Below, one piece after another: positions 51,682 through 62,589 of a stretch of 64,000 nt of DNA. The notes under the pieces are model-generated. The model was not told the DNA's origin. It saw only the letters and a program-made list of their open reading frames with translations, and ran no database searches. This DNA is from Nocardia cyriacigeorgica (GTDB lineage: Bacteria > Actinomycetota > Actinomycetes > Mycobacteriales > Mycobacteriaceae): contig NZ_JARWNX010000048.1 of assembly GCF_029868385.1 (NCBI RefSeq), positions 1 through 64,000 of the forward strand, written 5' to 3'. Position 1 is the first letter of the stretch, and the number at the start of each line of letters is the position of its first letter. The position numbers and the translations under genes are program-made.

Positions 51682-52659
51682 TCACTCTCGTGTCGAGGCC
51701 GCGAATCTGCCGCGGTACCGGCGCGGTGAGATCCCGAGCTCCTGGGTGAACGCGGCGCGGAAGGTGACCGGGGAGCCGAATCCGACCTCGAACGCGATCC
51801 GCTCCACCGGAAGTTCGGTCGTTTCGAGCAACTCTCGCGCCGCCGCGAGTCGTTCGCTGGCCACCCACCGCATCGGTGTGGTCCCGATATCGCGTTCGAA
51901 CCGGCGGGCCAGCGTGCGCGGCGAAACTCTGGCCGCCCGGCCGAGTTCGGCGAGGGTGATCGGTCGACGTAGCTGTTCACGCAGCCAGGAGCGGAGTTCG
52001 TCGAGCCAGGTGGCGCCCTCGTCGAGCGGTTCGGTGTGCACGTACTGCGCTTGGTCACCATCGCGGTGCGCGGCGACGACGAGGTTGCGGGCGATGGTGT
52101 TCGCCGCTCGCTCGCCGTGATCGCGCCGGATCAGATGCAGGCACAGGTCGAGTCCGGCCGCCGAACCGGCGCTGGTGAATATGCCGTCGTCCTCCACGTA
52201 GATGGCGCGCGCGTCCACCTCGACGGCCGGGTACATCCGTTGGAGCACCGACGCGTGCCGCCAGTGCGTGGTGGCGCGGCGGCCGTCGAGCAATCCGGCT
52301 TCGGCGAGCGCGAAGGCGCCGGTGCACAGGGCTGCTATCCGGGCACCGCGCGCAGCGGCCCGGCGCAGCTCCCGCACCAGCGGCGCACCGACCGAACGGC
52401 CCGGCGGCACGGCCGGAACCAGCACGGTGTCGCCGGTCGACAGCGCGCGCAGTGGCCGCTGTGGATGCAGGCGGGCACCGGTGTGGGTGCGGACGCCGCG
52501 CATATCTCCGCACAGCGTCACCTCGTAGAGCGGCGGTGCGCCCGGATCCCAGTCGTAGCCGAGCGCTTCCAGTGGCATACCGATTTCGAACAGGGTCATT
52601 CCGTCGACCAGCGGTACCGCGATGGTGCGCTGCTGTAGCGAATCGGCGTGGTCGTCCAT
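51682..52659 (-). CDS. GlxA-family regulator (DJ-1/PfpI plus AraC HTH)
   Basis: A 325-residue regulator. The N-terminal DJ-1/PfpI-like domain (IAVPLVDGMTLFEIGMPLEALGYDW..., cysteine elbow in ALCTGAFALAEAGLLDGRRATTHW) occupies about 10-190. The C-terminal AraC double HTH (ITLAELGRAARVSPRTLARRFERDIGTTPMRWVASERL...IAFEVGFGSPVTFRAAFTQELGISPRRYR) ends the protein. The ATG at 52659 is the last plausible start before the conserved domain. No target operon is obvious; the divergent ArsR operon may be one. Confidence 0.93.
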   Translation of the reverse strand: MDDHADSLQQRTIAVPLVDGMTLFEIGMPLEALGYDWDPGAPPLYEVTLCGDMRGVRTHTGARLHPQRPLRALSTGDTVLVPAVPPGRSVGAPLVRELRRAAARGARIAALCTGAFALAEAGLLDGRRATTHWRHASVLQRMYPAVEVDARAIYVEDDGIFTSAGSAAGLDLCLHLIRRDHGERAANTIARNLVVAAHRDGDQAQYVHTEPLDEGATWLDELRSWLREQLRRPITLAELGRAARVSPRTLARRFERDIGTTPMRWVASERLAAARELLETTELPVERIAFEVGFGSPVTFRAAFTQELGISPRRYRGRFAASTRE

Positions 52660-52996
52660 GGTGGCAAAATCCCATCGGTTTATGTCGATTCTGCCACTCC
52701 CGTGCGTGGCCGTCGACTGCGATCGTTGAGCCATGTCCACCACCGCATCGCAGCCGAACTCCACCAGAATCCGCCGGGTCGGTCTCTGCCTCGTGACCTT
52801 GGTCCGCCAGATCGCCGGGGGCGTGGACGCGTCCTCGCGTATCCGGCACGGCCTGCCGGTTCCACCCGGCCATGCCGCCCGCGACAGCCGGACGCACTCG
52901 CCCCGGTGAGAGTGCCGGGGTTCGCACCCTTCATGCTCCACAGCGCTACAAAGTATTCCTTGACAGGAATATTCCTCTTAGTGAATACTTCAAGCC
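52660..52996. other. Divergent control region between glxA-type and arsR-type genes
   Basis: 337 bases with no well-supported gene. The right end (52951-52990) is the operator/promoter of the ArsR gene. A 58-codon plus-strand frame (52733-52909) lacks a ribosome site and a recognisable family and is not called. Confidence 0.6.
52951..52990 (+). promoter_or_regulatory. ArsR operator and leaderless promoter
   Basis: Three similar half-site blocks are arranged around one centre (52970.5): AAGTATTC (52951-52958), GAATATTC (52967-52974) and GAATACTT (52983-52990), each 8 bases apart. The -35 TTGACA (52960-52965) lies between the first two; 17 bases later GAATAC (52983-52988) can act as -10. The ATG at 52997 is about 8 bases past it, so the mRNA is probably leaderless and the ArsR protein would cover the whole promoter. 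Confidence 0.7.
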
Positions 52997-53845
52997 ATGG
53001 ATCAGATCGCCTCCGCACTCGGAGATGCCGCGCGATGGCGCATCGTCGAGTTGCTCGCCGAGCGCCCGCGGTCGGTGGGTGAGCTGGCCGAGCTGACCGG
53101 CTTGCGGCAGCCGCAGACCACCAAACACCTCAAGACCCTCGCCCGCGCCGAACTCGTCACAGTCTTCCCGCTCGGACAGCGCCGGGTCTACGCCCTGGAG
53201 ACGGGGCCACTGTCCGCTCTCGAGCAGCGACTACGGGAGCTGGTCGCCGCCGCCGGAGCCCATACCGACGAGCGTGCGGTGATCGCGCGCTACCGCACGG
53301 CCATCGAATCCGAAGCCGCGCTCGCACAACAGGATCGGTGGGCCGATGGGCGCACCTTCACCTTCGAGCGCACGCTCGCCGCATCTCGCGATGCGGTCTG
53401 GCGGCACTGGACCGACGCATCCCTGCTCGCCTCCTGGTGGGCGCCGGAGCCGATGCAGGTCACCGAGTGCGCGATCGAGCCGAAGCCGCGCGGTCGCGTG
53501 GTGCTCGACTACCGCGACGCCGAGGGACACCGGTACCGCTCCGAGGGCCTGGTGCACACCGCGACGGAGCCACAGCGGCTGACCTTCGACCTGTCGGTAC
53601 TGGACTCGGCCGGAACAGTCGCGTTCACCGGCCATTACGACCTCGCGCTCGAACCGGATCCCGAGGGCACCCGACTGCGGCTCGGGTTGCGCATCAGCCA
53701 CACCACCGTCGACGCCGTCGCCTATATCGCCGGAATCGAATCCGGCTGGGCCACAGTGCTCGACAACCTCGCCGACATCGTCGGCGCCGCCGCCCACCCC
53801 ACCGACCCCGTACCCGACGACAACAAGAAGGAAGCACGACAATGA
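52997..53845 (+). CDS. ArsR-type HTH fused to an SRPBCC/AHSA1 domain
   Basis: A 282-residue fusion. Residues 1-85 are an ArsR winged helix (QIASALGDAARWRIVELLAERPRSVGELAELTGLRQPQTTKHLKTLARAELVTV). Residues about 118-265 are an AHSA1/START-like ligand-binding domain (FTFERTLAASRDAVWRHWTDASLLASWWAPEPMQVTECAIEPKPRGRV). No metal-binding Cys pair is seen, so it likely senses an organic ligand rather than metal. Overlaps the next gene by 4 bases. Probably represses its own operon at 52951-52990. Confidence 0.9.
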   Translation: MDQIASALGDAARWRIVELLAERPRSVGELAELTGLRQPQTTKHLKTLARAELVTVFPLGQRRVYALETGPLSALEQRLRELVAAAGAHTDERAVIARYRTAIESEAALAQQDRWADGRTFTFERTLAASRDAVWRHWTDASLLASWWAPEPMQVTECAIEPKPRGRVVLDYRDAEGHRYRSEGLVHTATEPQRLTFDLSVLDSAGTVAFTGHYDLALEPDPEGTRLRLGLRISHTTVDAVAYIAGIESGWATVLDNLADIVGAAAHPTDPVPDDNKKEARQ

Positions 53846-54441
53846 CCAACCCGACCGGACGCAAGGTCACCGCCAATATCGCCCTCACCCTCGACGGCCG
53901 CTACAACGGCCCCGGCGGGCCGAGCGACGCCGACGCCATCGTCGGCTACGCGACCACCGAGGTCGCGCGCAACCACCTCACCCAGATCTGGGAGAACGCG
54001 ACGACGGCGGTACTCGGCCGCAACAGCGCCGAAGGCTTCCTGAGCTACTGGCCGACGGTCGCCGCCGACGACAACGCCGACCCACGCGACCGCGGATACG
54101 CGAAGTGGTTGGTCGACACCGACAAGGTGGTGCTGTCGTCCACGCTGACCGACGCGCCGTGGGAACGCGCGCGTCTGGTGAACGCACCGGCCGCCGATGT
54201 CATCACCGAACTGAAGGCCACCGGCACGGGCGATATCCTCGTCAACACCAGCCCGACCGTGATCAAAGCGCTGCTCGCGGCCGATCTGCTCGACCGGCTG
54301 TATCTCCTGATCACCCCCGAGATCGCCGGTGACGGGCAGCGGTTGTTCGAGGACGGTCTGCCGGGTTCCCGGTGGACGCTCACCGACCAGGAGGTCGGCG
54401 AACGGGGTGAGATCGCGCTGGTCTACGACCGTGCCCGGTGA
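53842..54441 (+). CDS. Dihydrofolate reductase-like (RibD C-terminal domain) protein
   Basis: A 199-residue Rossmann-like reductase of the RibD_C/DHFR family: KVTANIALTLDGRYNGPGG at the N-terminus, TTAVLGRNSAEGFLSYWP and the NADPH-site-like GDILVNTSPTVIKALLAADLLDRLYLLITPEIAGDGQRLFED. Similar small proteins follow ArsR-SRPBCC genes in many actinobacteria, with unknown substrate. Not a true folate enzyme by context. Confidence 0.87.
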   Translation: MTNPTGRKVTANIALTLDGRYNGPGGPSDADAIVGYATTEVARNHLTQIWENATTAVLGRNSAEGFLSYWPTVAADDNADPRDRGYAKWLVDTDKVVLSSTLTDAPWERARLVNAPAADVITELKATGTGDILVNTSPTVIKALLAADLLDRLYLLITPEIAGDGQRLFEDGLPGSRWTLTDQEVGERGEIALVYDRAR

Positions 54442-54449
54442 GACAACGG

Positions 54450-54469
54450 TGACCGTCGCGTAGCGGTCA
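54450..54469. terminator. Possible terminator between convergent genes
   Basis: TGACCG-TCGCGTAG-CGGTCA, a 6-base stem with 8-base loop, 9 bases after the DHFR-like stop. Short, hence low confidence. Confidence 0.35.
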
Positions 54470-54520
54470 GGACGAGTCCGCACGACATCCTCGGCCGCAG
54501 GACACAGCCGATCGCGCGAA

Positions 54521-55552
54521 TCAGTTCCCCACGCCGCCCAGGATCGCCAGCACCTCATCCGACAGATAGAACGGTTCCAGCCGCTCCCGAATCACACCGG
54601 CCAGCACGCCGTTCTTCTTGGCCGATTCGGTCACGGCCGGGCCGTACCGGAGGATTTCGGTGGTGATGTCCTCGGCGGTGAGGCCGAGTTCGGGGAGCAT
54701 GGCGCCGAGGGTGTAATCGCCGTATTTGGTGAAGAAGACCTGGACGCATTCGTCGACGAGCAGGCCGAAGTACTCCTTCTCGCGGGTGGTGATGGCGATC
54801 TCGTAGCAGATGAGCACCAGTTCGCGCAGGTCCTGCTGGGTGAGATAGTCGCGGAGGCCGCTGACGGGCTCATCGGCGTGCAGATCCCAGAATTCCATCG
54901 CGGCGCCGTGCACGGGGGCGTCGCGCAGCATCTCGCGGATGGCGTTGTTGGTACGGCGCAGCGCGAACAACGCGCCCTTGCCCGCCATATCGCCGATGAA
55001 GGTGTTGTCGGCGGCGACCTTCTTGGCGCGGCTGGCCGCGGACTGGCCCAGCGACATCAACGAGGACACACCGGGGATCTTTTCCGCGCGTTCGCGATTG
55101 GCCTGCATGAAATCGTTGATCAGCTTGTCGACGAACTTCGAAGCGACCGTGGCGACCAACGGGCTCTCGGTGAGCCGGTCCAGGATGCGTTCCTGGGCCT
55201 GATGCATGGCGAAGATCTTCTCCAGCAACGCCTCCACCGGCTCACGCTCGACGACCTGGCCGAGGGTGTACTCGTGATTGGCGGCGATGTTGTCGTAGAT
55301 GGCGTCGGCGAAGACGCCGACCATATCGGCGATGACCGGGCTGCCGCCGATCAGGTCGATGACCGTGGCCACGGTCTGCTCGGCCTGTTCGATCGACACC
55401 ACATCACGAAAGACGATGGTGTCGGCGACCTCGAGCACCGCCGCCACATCACGGGCGACGACCTCGGTGAATCGGTCGCCGCTCACCTCGGCGAGCAGGA
55501 ACTCCACCTGCGCGTCGAGCAGCCGTCCGGCGATCTCGCGCGGCTCGGTCAT
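54521..55552 (-). CDS. Conserved-looking protein of unknown function, 343 residues
   Basis: No family recognised. The protein is soluble and mostly helical with acidic heptad-like stretches (AGRLLDAQVEFLLAEVSGDRFTEVVARDVAAVLEVAD). It has a central SPLVATVASKFVDKLINDFMQANRERAEKIPG region and several Phe/Tyr-rich helices near the end (VQVFFTKYGDYTLGAMLPELGLTAEDITTEIL). No membrane helix, signal peptide or catalytic motif was seen. It lies 40 bases downstream of another unknown protein, a likely two-gene operon. The ATG at 55552 starts a typical Met-Thr-Glu N-terminus. Confidence 0.85.
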   Translation of the reverse strand: MTEPREIAGRLLDAQVEFLLAEVSGDRFTEVVARDVAAVLEVADTIVFRDVVSIEQAEQTVATVIDLIGGSPVIADMVGVFADAIYDNIAANHEYTLGQVVEREPVEALLEKIFAMHQAQERILDRLTESPLVATVASKFVDKLINDFMQANRERAEKIPGVSSLMSLGQSAASRAKKVAADNTFIGDMAGKGALFALRRTNNAIREMLRDAPVHGAAMEFWDLHADEPVSGLRDYLTQQDLRELVLICYEIAITTREKEYFGLLVDECVQVFFTKYGDYTLGAMLPELGLTAEDITTEILRYGPAVTESAKKNGVLAGVIRERLEPFYLSDEVLAILGGVGN

Positions 55553-55592
55553 CTGGTCCACCCATCGTCGTCCGGCACCGGACCACGGAGGG

Positions 55593-56090
55593 TTACTCGT
55601 CGTCGTTGTCGCGCAACGATTTCCGTATCCGGTCCAGGCGCTCGCGCGCGGCCTCTTCCCGCGCCTGCCACTGTTCGTCGGCGCTGCGCCCCGCCGGGGT
55701 CTGTCGATCGAGTTCGCCCATCCCCTGTGCGGTGCCGTAGCGCTGCTCGACTTTATCCCGAACTGACTCGAAAGTAGGTACACCGCCCGCGGAATATCCA
55801 CCCGTCTCCGGTAGAGCCGCCGAACCCGGTACCGGCGGTACCGACGATATGGCTCCGACCTGGCCCGATGGTGCGACGATCGGCGCCGAGTCATACCCAG
55901 CACCGGACTCGGTGACAGGAGACACATCGGGCTGCGGATGCACATGACCGGTTTCGGCGGGCATGTCCGCGGCCGCTTCGTGCACGGGGGCGAGCGCTGC
56001 CCGGCCCGCGGTCGCGGTGCGGATCACCGCGAGCAGCTCCGCGTCCGGCAGTTGGGCAAGGCGCTCGGAGATCTCGGTGAACTCGCTCAT
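55593..56090 (-). CDS. Hypothetical protein, 165 residues, disordered middle
   Basis: A short helical N-terminus (SEFTEISERLAQLPDAELLAVIRTAT, which could be a small interaction domain), a Pro/Gly/Ser-rich disordered middle (about 40-110) and a charged helical C-terminus (AREEAARERLDRIRKSLRDNDDE). No family is recognised. It is upstream of the 343-residue unknown protein, separated by 40 bases. Possibly a partner or adaptor for it. Confidence 0.75.
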   Translation of the reverse strand: MSEFTEISERLAQLPDAELLAVIRTATAGRAALAPVHEAAADMPAETGHVHPQPDVSPVTESGAGYDSAPIVAPSGQVGAISSVPPVPGSAALPETGGYSAGGVPTFESVRDKVEQRYGTAQGMGELDRQTPAGRSADEQWQAREEAARERLDRIRKSLRDNDDE

Positions 56091-56226
56091 ACCGCCAGGC
56101 TACGCAGTCGAGGGCGCACATACGGGCGTCCGGTCGATCGCCGAACCGAGCACGTCGGCTATCGGCAGGGTGGGTGGCCGCGCCGGGATCGACAGTGTGC
56201 CGAACCGCCATCGCTGCGAACGCCGT

Positions 56227-56997
56227 TCAGCTCGGGCACACCTGGTGGGCCCATCCGCGCACGGTGTCGATCCACAACCCACCCGCCAGCGCGATGATGT
56301 CGTTGTGGCCAGCGCCCGGATAGACGACCAGCTTCTTGGGGTCCGGCGCCGCCGCGTAGAGACGGTGGGCATGCTCCAACGGCAGTAGTTCATCCTGGTC
56401 ACCGTGCATGAGCAGCAGCGGTGCGCGCAGCTGCGGGATGCGCCGCAGGCTCGGATAGGCGTCCGGAACGAGCGGGGCGGGCAGGAACGGATACACCGAC
56501 CGCGCGGCCTCGCGCATACCGGTGAACGTCGACATGAGGATCAGCCCGGCGGGCGGATGCGCGAGGGCCAGTTCGAGCATGACCGCGCCGCCCAGCGATT
56601 TGCCCAGGTACAGCACCCGTTCGGGGTCGACGCCCGGCTGGTCGAGCAATATCGTGCGCGCGGCACGCACATCGAGCGCGGTGCCGCGTTCGCTCGGGCG
56701 TCCGGTGCTGCGGCCGTATCCGCGGTAGTCGAAGGCCAGCACATCGAATCCCGCCTCGGCCAGCAGCGCGAAGATCGGCACCCGATCTCCGATATTGCCG
56801 CCGTTACCGTGCGCGAACAGCACGTGCCCGATCGAGCGCGGCGCCCGCACCCACCAGCCGTGCAGGGTCTCACCGTCGGCGGTCGGGATGGACAACTCCG
56901 CGTAGTCGAGCCCGAGCCGCGCGGGTGTCTGCTCGATGCGTCGCGATTGCGGCTGGAAAGCGAGCACGTTGAACACGGCTGTCGCAGGGTGTCGCAT
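56227..56997 (-). CDS. Alpha/beta hydrolase (Bem46/ABHD13-like)
   Basis: A 256-residue serine hydrolase. Oxyanion HGNGGN (63-68), nucleophile LGKSLGGA (Ser134), acid HGDQDELLP and base PGAGHNDI are all present. A single hydrophobic stretch at the N-terminus (AVFNVLAFQP) may associate with membranes, as in ABHD13-like proteins. The substrate is unknown; esterase or thioesterase activity is plausible. Confidence 0.88.
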   Translation of the reverse strand: MRHPATAVFNVLAFQPQSRRIEQTPARLGLDYAELSIPTADGETLHGWWVRAPRSIGHVLFAHGNGGNIGDRVPIFALLAEAGFDVLAFDYRGYGRSTGRPSERGTALDVRAARTILLDQPGVDPERVLYLGKSLGGAVMLELALAHPPAGLILMSTFTGMREAARSVYPFLPAPLVPDAYPSLRRIPQLRAPLLLMHGDQDELLPLEHAHRLYAAAPDPKKLVVYPGAGHNDIIALAGGLWIDTVRGWAHQVCPS

Positions 56998-57072
56998 GCA
57001 CTAATTCCTACCGCATCCGGCACCGAACCCGACTCGGCGCCATCAAAGGCATGCCGCGTGGTCCGCGATCAG

Positions 57073-57107
57073 CGATCCTCGGCAGACCGCAAGCCTGCCG
57101 AGGATCG
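57073..57107 (-). terminator. Terminator of the pheST operon
   Basis: Perfect 13-base stem CGATCCTCGGCAG / CTGCCGAGGATCG with a 9-base loop, starting 43 bases after the pheT stop. No U-tract. Clear separation from the hydrolase gene, which starts at 56997. Confidence 0.8.
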
Positions 57108-57149
57108 GGACTTCCCGCCTTCGGCACGACGGGCTGTCCGATTGCTGAT

Positions 57150-59651
57150 CTATCCGCGCAGCACCGCGCCGACCGCTTCGGTGGCCGCGGCGACGGCCGC
57201 GTCACGGGCGGCGCTGGCCTCGTCCTCGGTGAGCGTCCGGTCGGGTGCGCGGAACCGCAGGGCGTAGGTGAGCGATTTGCGACCCGCACCGGCCTGCGCG
57301 CCCTCGTACACGTCGAACAGCGCGATGTCCTCGAGCAGCTCACCGCCGCCCGCACGCAGCGCCGACTCCACTCGCGCCGCGGCAACAGACTTCTCGACGC
57401 TGATCGAAACGTCCTGCAATACCGCGGGGAACGGCGAGACCTGCGGCACCGGCCGGTCCTCACGCAACGGCAGCGCGTCCAGGCTCAGCTCGACCGCGCA
57501 GGTGCGCGGCGGCAGCCCGGACCGTTCCAGCACCGCCGGATGCAGTTCACCGGCATGGCCGACCACCACACCCTCGACCACCAGTTCGGCGCAGCGACCC
57601 GGATGCCACGGCAGATAGGCGGCCGCTCGGCGTTCGATGGTCACACCGGCCGCGGCGGCGACGGCATCGGCCACGGCGAACGCGTCGGCGGCCTCGACCG
57701 CGCGACCCGCACCCCACGGCCCGCGCGGTTCACGGCGGCCGCTCAGCACGGCGGCGACGTGGACCGGCTGTTCGGGCAGCGAGGCCAGCAGTTCGGCCAC
57801 CTCGTCGTCGGTGGGGCGCCGGTCGACGGGCAGCGGGTCGACCGCGCGGGTGTCCGGCCCCGGCAGCACGACCTGCGCGATGCCGTAGATGGCCAGATCC
57901 TTCGCGCCACGCGAGATATTGCGCGCGGCCACCTCCAGCAGCCCCGGCAGCAGCGTGGTCGCCAGCTCGGGCCGCTCGACATCGAGCGGGTTGAGGACCC
58001 TGGTGGTGGTGCGGCGCGGATCGTCGACGTCCAGACCCCAGGTATCGAAGACGCCGGCGGGCAGAAACACCGGCGGCGGCACCTCGGCACAACCCGCGTA
58101 GGCCAGGGCTCGGCTCACCGCGCGGCGACGCCGCTGGGTAGGGGTGAGGCCGCGTCCGGCGGGTGCGGCGGGCAGGATCGACGGGATCTGCTCGAGCCCC
58201 TCCAGCCGCAGCACCTCCTCCACCAGGTCGGCGGGCTGGGTGAGGTCGGGCCGCCAGCTCGGCGGGGTGACCACGAGCTGTCCGTGACCGGTCTCGGGGA
58301 CGTCGACCTCGACGGTGCAGCCGATCTGCGCCAGCCTGCGCGCGGAGGTGCCGGTCGGGTAGGTCACACCGGCCACCCGGTCGGCCAGGTCGATGTCCAT
58401 GTGGATCGGCTCGGTCGGCGGCAGCGGCACCCGCACGTCGGTGAGCGCGGATTCGATGGTGCCACCGGCGATTTCGGCGAGCAGCGTGGCGGCACGGTCG
58501 AGAGCGGCGACGTTGATCTCCGGATCGACGACCCGCTCGTACCGTTTACTCGCCTCCGACACCAGTTTGTGCCTGCGCGCGGTCCGGTAGACCAGCAGCG
58601 GATTCCAGGTGGCGGCCTCGAGCACGATATCGGTGCTCTCGGCGGAGACCTCGGTGCTTGCCCCACCCATCACACCGGCCAGCGAGATGACGCCGGAATC
58701 GTCGGCGATCACCACATCCTCGGCGTCGAGGACGCGTTCGGTGTCATCGAGGGTGCGCAGCGTCTCCCCCGCGTTCGCCGGACGCACCACCAGGCCGCCG
58801 CTCAGCGCGGCGGCGTCGAAGGCGTGCAGCGGCTGACCGAGTTCGAGCATCACATAGTTGGTGACGTCGACCGCGGGCGAGATCGGCCGCACACCCGACA
58901 GCAGCAGTCTGCGCTGCAACCACCACGGGCTCACGGCATTCGGATCGATACCGGTCACCCGGCGCACCGCGAAACGGGTGCACTGCGAGGCGGGCTCGAG
59001 CCGCACCGGCCAGGCATCGGCCTCGTCGTCGGGCAGGGTGCGCACCGCGGGATCGGCGTATTCCAGGTCGAAGCCGCAGGCCAGTTCACGCGCCAGACCG
59101 CGCACCGAGAAGCAGTAGCCGCGGTCGGGGGTGATATTGAGTTCGATGACGGTGTCGTCGAGGCCGAGCAGTTCGTTGGCGTCGGCGCCGGGCTCGGCGG
59201 TGCCCGGCTCGAGCACCAGGATGCCGGAATGATCTTTGCCGATCCCGAGTTCGGCGACCGAACAGATCATGCCGTGGGAGACGTGACCGTAGGTCTTGCG
59301 TGCGGCGATCGCGAAACCACCGGGCAGCACACCACCGGGCAGGACGACGACCACCAGGTCGCCGACCGCGAAGTTGCGTGCACCGCAGACGATTTCCTGC
59401 GGTTCGGGATTGCCGACGTCGACCTTGCAGAAGCGGATCGGCTTCTTGAATTCGGTCAGCTCGGTGATCTCCAGTACGCGGCCGACCACCAGCGGCTTGT
59501 CGATGTCACCGCCGACCCGCTCCAGCGTGTCGACCTCCTCGACCTCGAGCCCGACCCGGACGAATCCGGCATCGAGTTCCTCGGGCGTCACCGACCACTC
59601 AGGGGCGGTGCGCGCGATGATATCGGTCAGCCAGGACTGCGCTACTCGCAC
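57150..59651 (-). CDS. pheT: Phenylalanyl-tRNA synthetase beta subunit
   Basis: Builds the alpha2-beta2 PheRS with PheS. The 833-residue protein has an N-terminal EMAP/tRNA-binding domain (about 40-150, [25 protein letters not shown]), the B3/4 editing domain, the B5 domain and the C-terminal anticodon-binding FDX-ACB domain ([29 protein letters not shown]...[20 protein letters not shown]). Starts with GTG at 59651, 30 bases after pheS. Followed by a strong terminator. Confidence 0.97.
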   Translation of the reverse strand: MRVAQSWLTDIIARTAPEWSVTPEELDAGFVRVGLEVEEVDTLERVGGDIDKPLVVGRVLEITELTEFKKPIRFCKVDVGNPEPQEIVCGARNFAVGDLVVVVLPGGVLPGGFAIAARKTYGHVSHGMICSVAELGIGKDHSGILVLEPGTAEPGADANELLGLDDTVIELNITPDRGYCFSVRGLARELACGFDLEYADPAVRTLPDDEADAWPVRLEPASQCTRFAVRRVTGIDPNAVSPWWLQRRLLLSGVRPISPAVDVTNYVMLELGQPLHAFDAAALSGGLVVRPANAGETLRTLDDTERVLDAEDVVIADDSGVISLAGVMGGASTEVSAESTDIVLEAATWNPLLVYRTARRHKLVSEASKRYERVVDPEINVAALDRAATLLAEIAGGTIESALTDVRVPLPPTEPIHMDIDLADRVAGVTYPTGTSARRLAQIGCTVEVDVPETGHGQLVVTPPSWRPDLTQPADLVEEVLRLEGLEQIPSILPAAPAGRGLTPTQRRRRAVSRALAYAGCAEVPPPVFLPAGVFDTWGLDVDDPRRTTTRVLNPLDVERPELATTLLPGLLEVAARNISRGAKDLAIYGIAQVVLPGPDTRAVDPLPVDRRPTDDEVAELLASLPEQPVHVAAVLSGRREPRGPWGAGRAVEAADAFAVADAVAAAAGVTIERRAAAYLPWHPGRCAELVVEGVVVGHAGELHPAVLERSGLPPRTCAVELSLDALPLREDRPVPQVSPFPAVLQDVSISVEKSVAAARVESALRAGGGELLEDIALFDVYEGAQAGAGRKSLTYALRFRAPDRTLTEDEASAARDAAVAAATEAVGAVLRG

Positions 59652-59681
59652 TTGACGTTTCGCTCTCTCGATCGAAGGTGG

Positions 59682-60842
<1,161 letters not shown>

Positions 60843-60997
60843 TCATCCGGATTACCCTGTTCCCGCCGCGTGTCCTGTGCTAGCGCAGCTCGACCGCTGG
60901 TCGACGTGCCCGATGCGCGCGTACGGGAAACCGGGCCGACGCTCCGTGGTCTCGACATCGGGCTCATCTCGACATCCACGAACGAGACGCGGACATC

Positions 60998-61035
60998 CGC
61001 TGGCCCGGTGGCCGTCGTCGACCACCGGGCCAGCG
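60998..61035 (-). terminator. Terminator of the MFS gene
   Basis: Perfect 14-base stem CGCTGGCCCGGTGG / CCACCGGGCCAGCG with a 10-base loop, starting 12 bases after the stop codon of the minus-strand MFS gene. One of the strongest hairpins in the window. It shields pheS from read-through. Confidence 0.82.
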
Positions 61036-61047
61036 CGCACCTGCGGA

Positions 61048-62478
61048 TCAGGCGGCACCCACCGGCACGATCCGCCGCGGCAGGCACAGCGAGACCAGCG
61101 CACCGACCGCAACGACGGCGGCGCCGACCCAGACGGCGGGGACCACACCGTCGACGAAGGTCTGCGGACTCGTGTACGAGCCGTGGGCGGCGAATACCGA
61201 GGCGAGCACCGCGATCCCCATGGCCACGCCCACCTCGCGCACGGTGTTGTTGGTGCCGGAGGCCATGGCATGGTCGGCCGGGGCGGTACTGGCCATCACG
61301 ACCGTCGCCGACGGCGCGAAGGTGAGTCCCATACCGATGCCCGCGAGGACGAACGGCAGTACGTAGGAGCTGTAGCCGACATCGACGGTGGTGATCGCCG
61401 CCATCCAGGCCAGCGCCGCGGCGAGCAATGCCTGACCGGTCGCCAGCAGGGTCCGGGCGCCCACGCGATCGACGACCAGACCCGCGAGCGGGGCCACCAC
61501 CATCGGCACCAGCGTCCACGGCATCGTCCGCACACCCGCTTCGAAGGGGCTGTAGCCCTGCACCACCTGGAAGAACTGGGCCAGCAGGAAGATCGCGCCG
61601 AATACGCCGACCGCGAAGGTGAAGGCGAGGACGTTGACCGCGCTGAACGCACGGGAACCGAACAGCCGCAGTGGCAGCATCGGTGCCGGTGTGCGCAGTT
61701 CCCAGGCGACGAACGCGGCGAGCAGCGCACCGCCGCCGATCAGCGCGATCAGCACACCGCCCGAGGTCCAGCCGTCCTCACCACCGTGGATGACACCCCA
61801 CACCACCGCGAGCACACCTCCGGCGCAGGCCAGCAGTCCGAGCGGATCGAGGCGTCGGCCGTCACCGTAGGACTCGGCGAGGACCCGTGCCGCGAACGGC
61901 AGCGCGACCAGACCGATGGGGACATTGATCCAGAAGATCCACTGCCAACTCAACCCGTCCACGACCGCGCCGCCGATCAGCGGGCCCAACGCGACACCGA
62001 GGCCGGATATACCGCCCCAGATGCCGATGGCGGCGCTGCGCATCCGTTCGGGTACCGCCGCCGAGAGCAGCGTCAGCGACAACGGCATCACCGCAGCCGC
62101 ACCGAATCCCTGCACGGCCCGCGCGGCGATCAACATCCACGGTTCGCTCGCCAGCGCACAGGCGGCCGACGCCACCGTGAACACCACGATGCCCACCAGG
62201 AAGATCCGCCGCCGCCCGAGCCGGTCGCCGATGGCCGACGCCGTGAGCAGCAAGGAGGCGAACGCGAGGGTGTAGGCGTTGACGAACCATTGCAGATCGG
62301 CCAGCGACGCGCCCAGTTCGGTACGGATCACCGGAAGAGCGCTGGTGACCACCAGATTGTCCAGGGTCACCATGAACATCGGGATGCCGACCGCGGCGAG
62401 GACCGCGGCCAGTGGCACCGCCTTCGGCCGCACCGGATCGGGCGCCGCGTGCACCGTCGGTTCGAGAATCTCGGTCAT
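61048..62478 (-). CDS. MFS transporter, DHA2 drug:H+ antiporter (14 helices)
   Basis: A 476-residue exporter. Helix 1 (PMFMVTLDNLVVTSALPVIRTELGAS) carries the D1 motif; motif A is GDRLGRRRIFLVG and motif C lies near GISGLGVALGPLIGG. The ATG at 62478 has an AAAGGG site; the earlier in-frame start would lie in the operator region. It is divergent from a TetR gene, the standard layout for an inducible drug pump. Confidence 0.93.
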   Translation of the reverse strand: MTEILEPTVHAAPDPVRPKAVPLAAVLAAVGIPMFMVTLDNLVVTSALPVIRTELGASLADLQWFVNAYTLAFASLLLTASAIGDRLGRRRIFLVGIVVFTVASAACALASEPWMLIAARAVQGFGAAAVMPLSLTLLSAAVPERMRSAAIGIWGGISGLGVALGPLIGGAVVDGLSWQWIFWINVPIGLVALPFAARVLAESYGDGRRLDPLGLLACAGGVLAVVWGVIHGGEDGWTSGGVLIALIGGGALLAAFVAWELRTPAPMLPLRLFGSRAFSAVNVLAFTFAVGVFGAIFLLAQFFQVVQGYSPFEAGVRTMPWTLVPMVVAPLAGLVVDRVGARTLLATGQALLAAALAWMAAITTVDVGYSSYVLPFVLAGIGMGLTFAPSATVVMASTAPADHAMASGTNNTVREVGVAMGIAVLASVFAAHGSYTSPQTFVDGVVPAVWVGAAVVAVGALVSLCLPRRIVPVGAA

Positions 62479-62492
62479 AATCCAACCCTTTG

Positions 62493-62542
62493 TTGTAATT
62501 GACTGATAACAACTGTCGATAGAGTATGCATCGGCTGATAAC
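62493..62542. promoter_or_regulatory. Operator candidates between MFS and TetR genes
   Basis: A 20-base dyad with arms TTGT.AT / AT.ACAA lies at 62493-62512. CTGATAACA occurs directly repeated at 62503-62511 and 62534-62542. The TetR protein encoded at 62590 probably binds one or both copies and controls the two divergent promoters. Confidence 0.55.
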
Positions 62543-62589
62543 ATGTCAATGGACGGTGCGGGATATCTCGGCAAACGGAACGGAGCGCA

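Noticed and set aside
49943-51868. 641-codon minus-strand frame opposite the kinase C-terminal half
   Set aside because: Shadow of the propeller repeats; the repeated Asp/Val codons on the true strand keep the opposite frame open.
52733-52909. 58-codon plus-strand frame (MSTTASQPNS...RRVGLCLVTL) upstream of the ArsR gene
   Set aside because: No clear ribosome site and no known family; might be a leader peptide but evidence is too thin.
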